DNA of 14,395 nt from Clostridia bacterium (GTDB lineage Bacteria; Bacillota; Clostridia; DUPQ01). The stretch lies in assembly GCA_030592355.1 (NCBI GenBank), contig JAUVJE010000038.1:1-14395 (forward strand), given 5' to 3'. Below the pieces are notes generated by a model. It did no database searches. It was given only the letters and a program-made list of their open reading frames with translations, and was not told the DNA's origin. Positions within the stretch are counted from its first letter, which is position 1, and the number at the start of each line of letters is the position of its first letter. Shown here one piece after another: positions 14,234-14,395 of the stretch. The position numbers and the translations under genes were made by a program.

Positions 14234-14395
14234 ATGAGCGAGTATTCAATAACAAAAGAAAATTGTGAAATAAAAGCTGAATCAAGGAGGATTCTCAGTG
14301 GCAATTGGGGACAGGCGGTTCTGGTGGTGCTTGTTATTTTCCTGATATCTGGAATAAGCGGTTCTATCAGCGGGAGCTTTACAAATAGTGACGGG
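14234..14395 (+). CDS. DUF975-like integral membrane protein, N-terminal fragment (cut by window edge)
   Basis: ATG 14234 starts one base after the gamma-subunit stop, with GGAG at 14223-14226. The 54 visible codons read into a short charged N-terminus, then ESRRILSGNWGQAVLVVLVI and the start of a hydrophobic helix. The pattern of a basic helix, GNWG, then a membrane segment is typical of DUF975 proteins, whose function is unknown. The family call rests on this short stretch only. The next ~10 visible residues are Gly/Ser-rich. Confidence 0.6.
   Translation, partial: MSEYSITKENCEIKAESRRILSGNWGQAVLVVLVIFLISGISGSISGSFTNSDG

Overview
The window looks like a chromosomal segment of a low-to-medium GC, anaerobic, Gram-positive bacterium of the class Clostridia. 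The evidence is the strong GGAGG ribosome binding sites, frequent TTG starts, the Firmicutes-type serine acetyltransferase, the NatAB-like exporter and a four-subunit 2-oxoacid:ferredoxin oxidoreductase typical of amino-acid-fermenting anaerobes. No phage, insertion sequence, CRISPR array, tRNA or rRNA is visible. I cannot name the genus.

Layout. 1-943 is the 3' part of the RNase R gene. 944-1376 is a gene-free interval holding a near-consensus promoter (TTGACA, 17 nt, TAAAAT), a short upstream ORF with a Shine-Dalgarno, nested stems and a GC-rich hairpin. It ends at the ABC-F ATPase gene (1377-3311). 3312-3414 holds a short terminator and two copies of a 21-bp repeat. On the minus strand, 3415-4278 encodes a four-helix, cytochrome-b-like membrane domain fused to an FMN-binding domain. 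A divergent promoter region separates it from a trypsin-like serine peptidase without a signal peptide (4426-5301). Next come serine O-acetyltransferase (5402-6358) and a NatAB-type ABC exporter (6355-8315), joined by 4-nt overlaps. A probable terminator and promoter region (8316-8531) leads into galT-galK-galE (8532-11657, Leloir pathway). Eighteen bases later begins a delta-alpha-beta-gamma 2-oxoacid:ferredoxin oxidoreductase cluster of VorDBAC type (11676-14232). The window ends in the first 54 codons of a DUF975-like membrane protein.

How the genes work together. galTKE converts galactose to glucose-1-phosphate through UDP-sugars. The Vor-type enzyme oxidatively decarboxylates a 2-oxoacid (probably branched-chain) to an acyl-CoA and passes electrons to ferredoxin. 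The two sets are packed tightly enough to share a transcript, although they have no obvious metabolic link. The ABC-F protein acts on ribosomes, and its leader has the layout of an antibiotic-responsive attenuator: a small ORF overlaps the 5' strand of a large helix, and downstream segments can form mutually exclusive pairings, one of them a GC-rich hairpin. This leader is the most interesting element in the window. All RNA folding here was done by eye.
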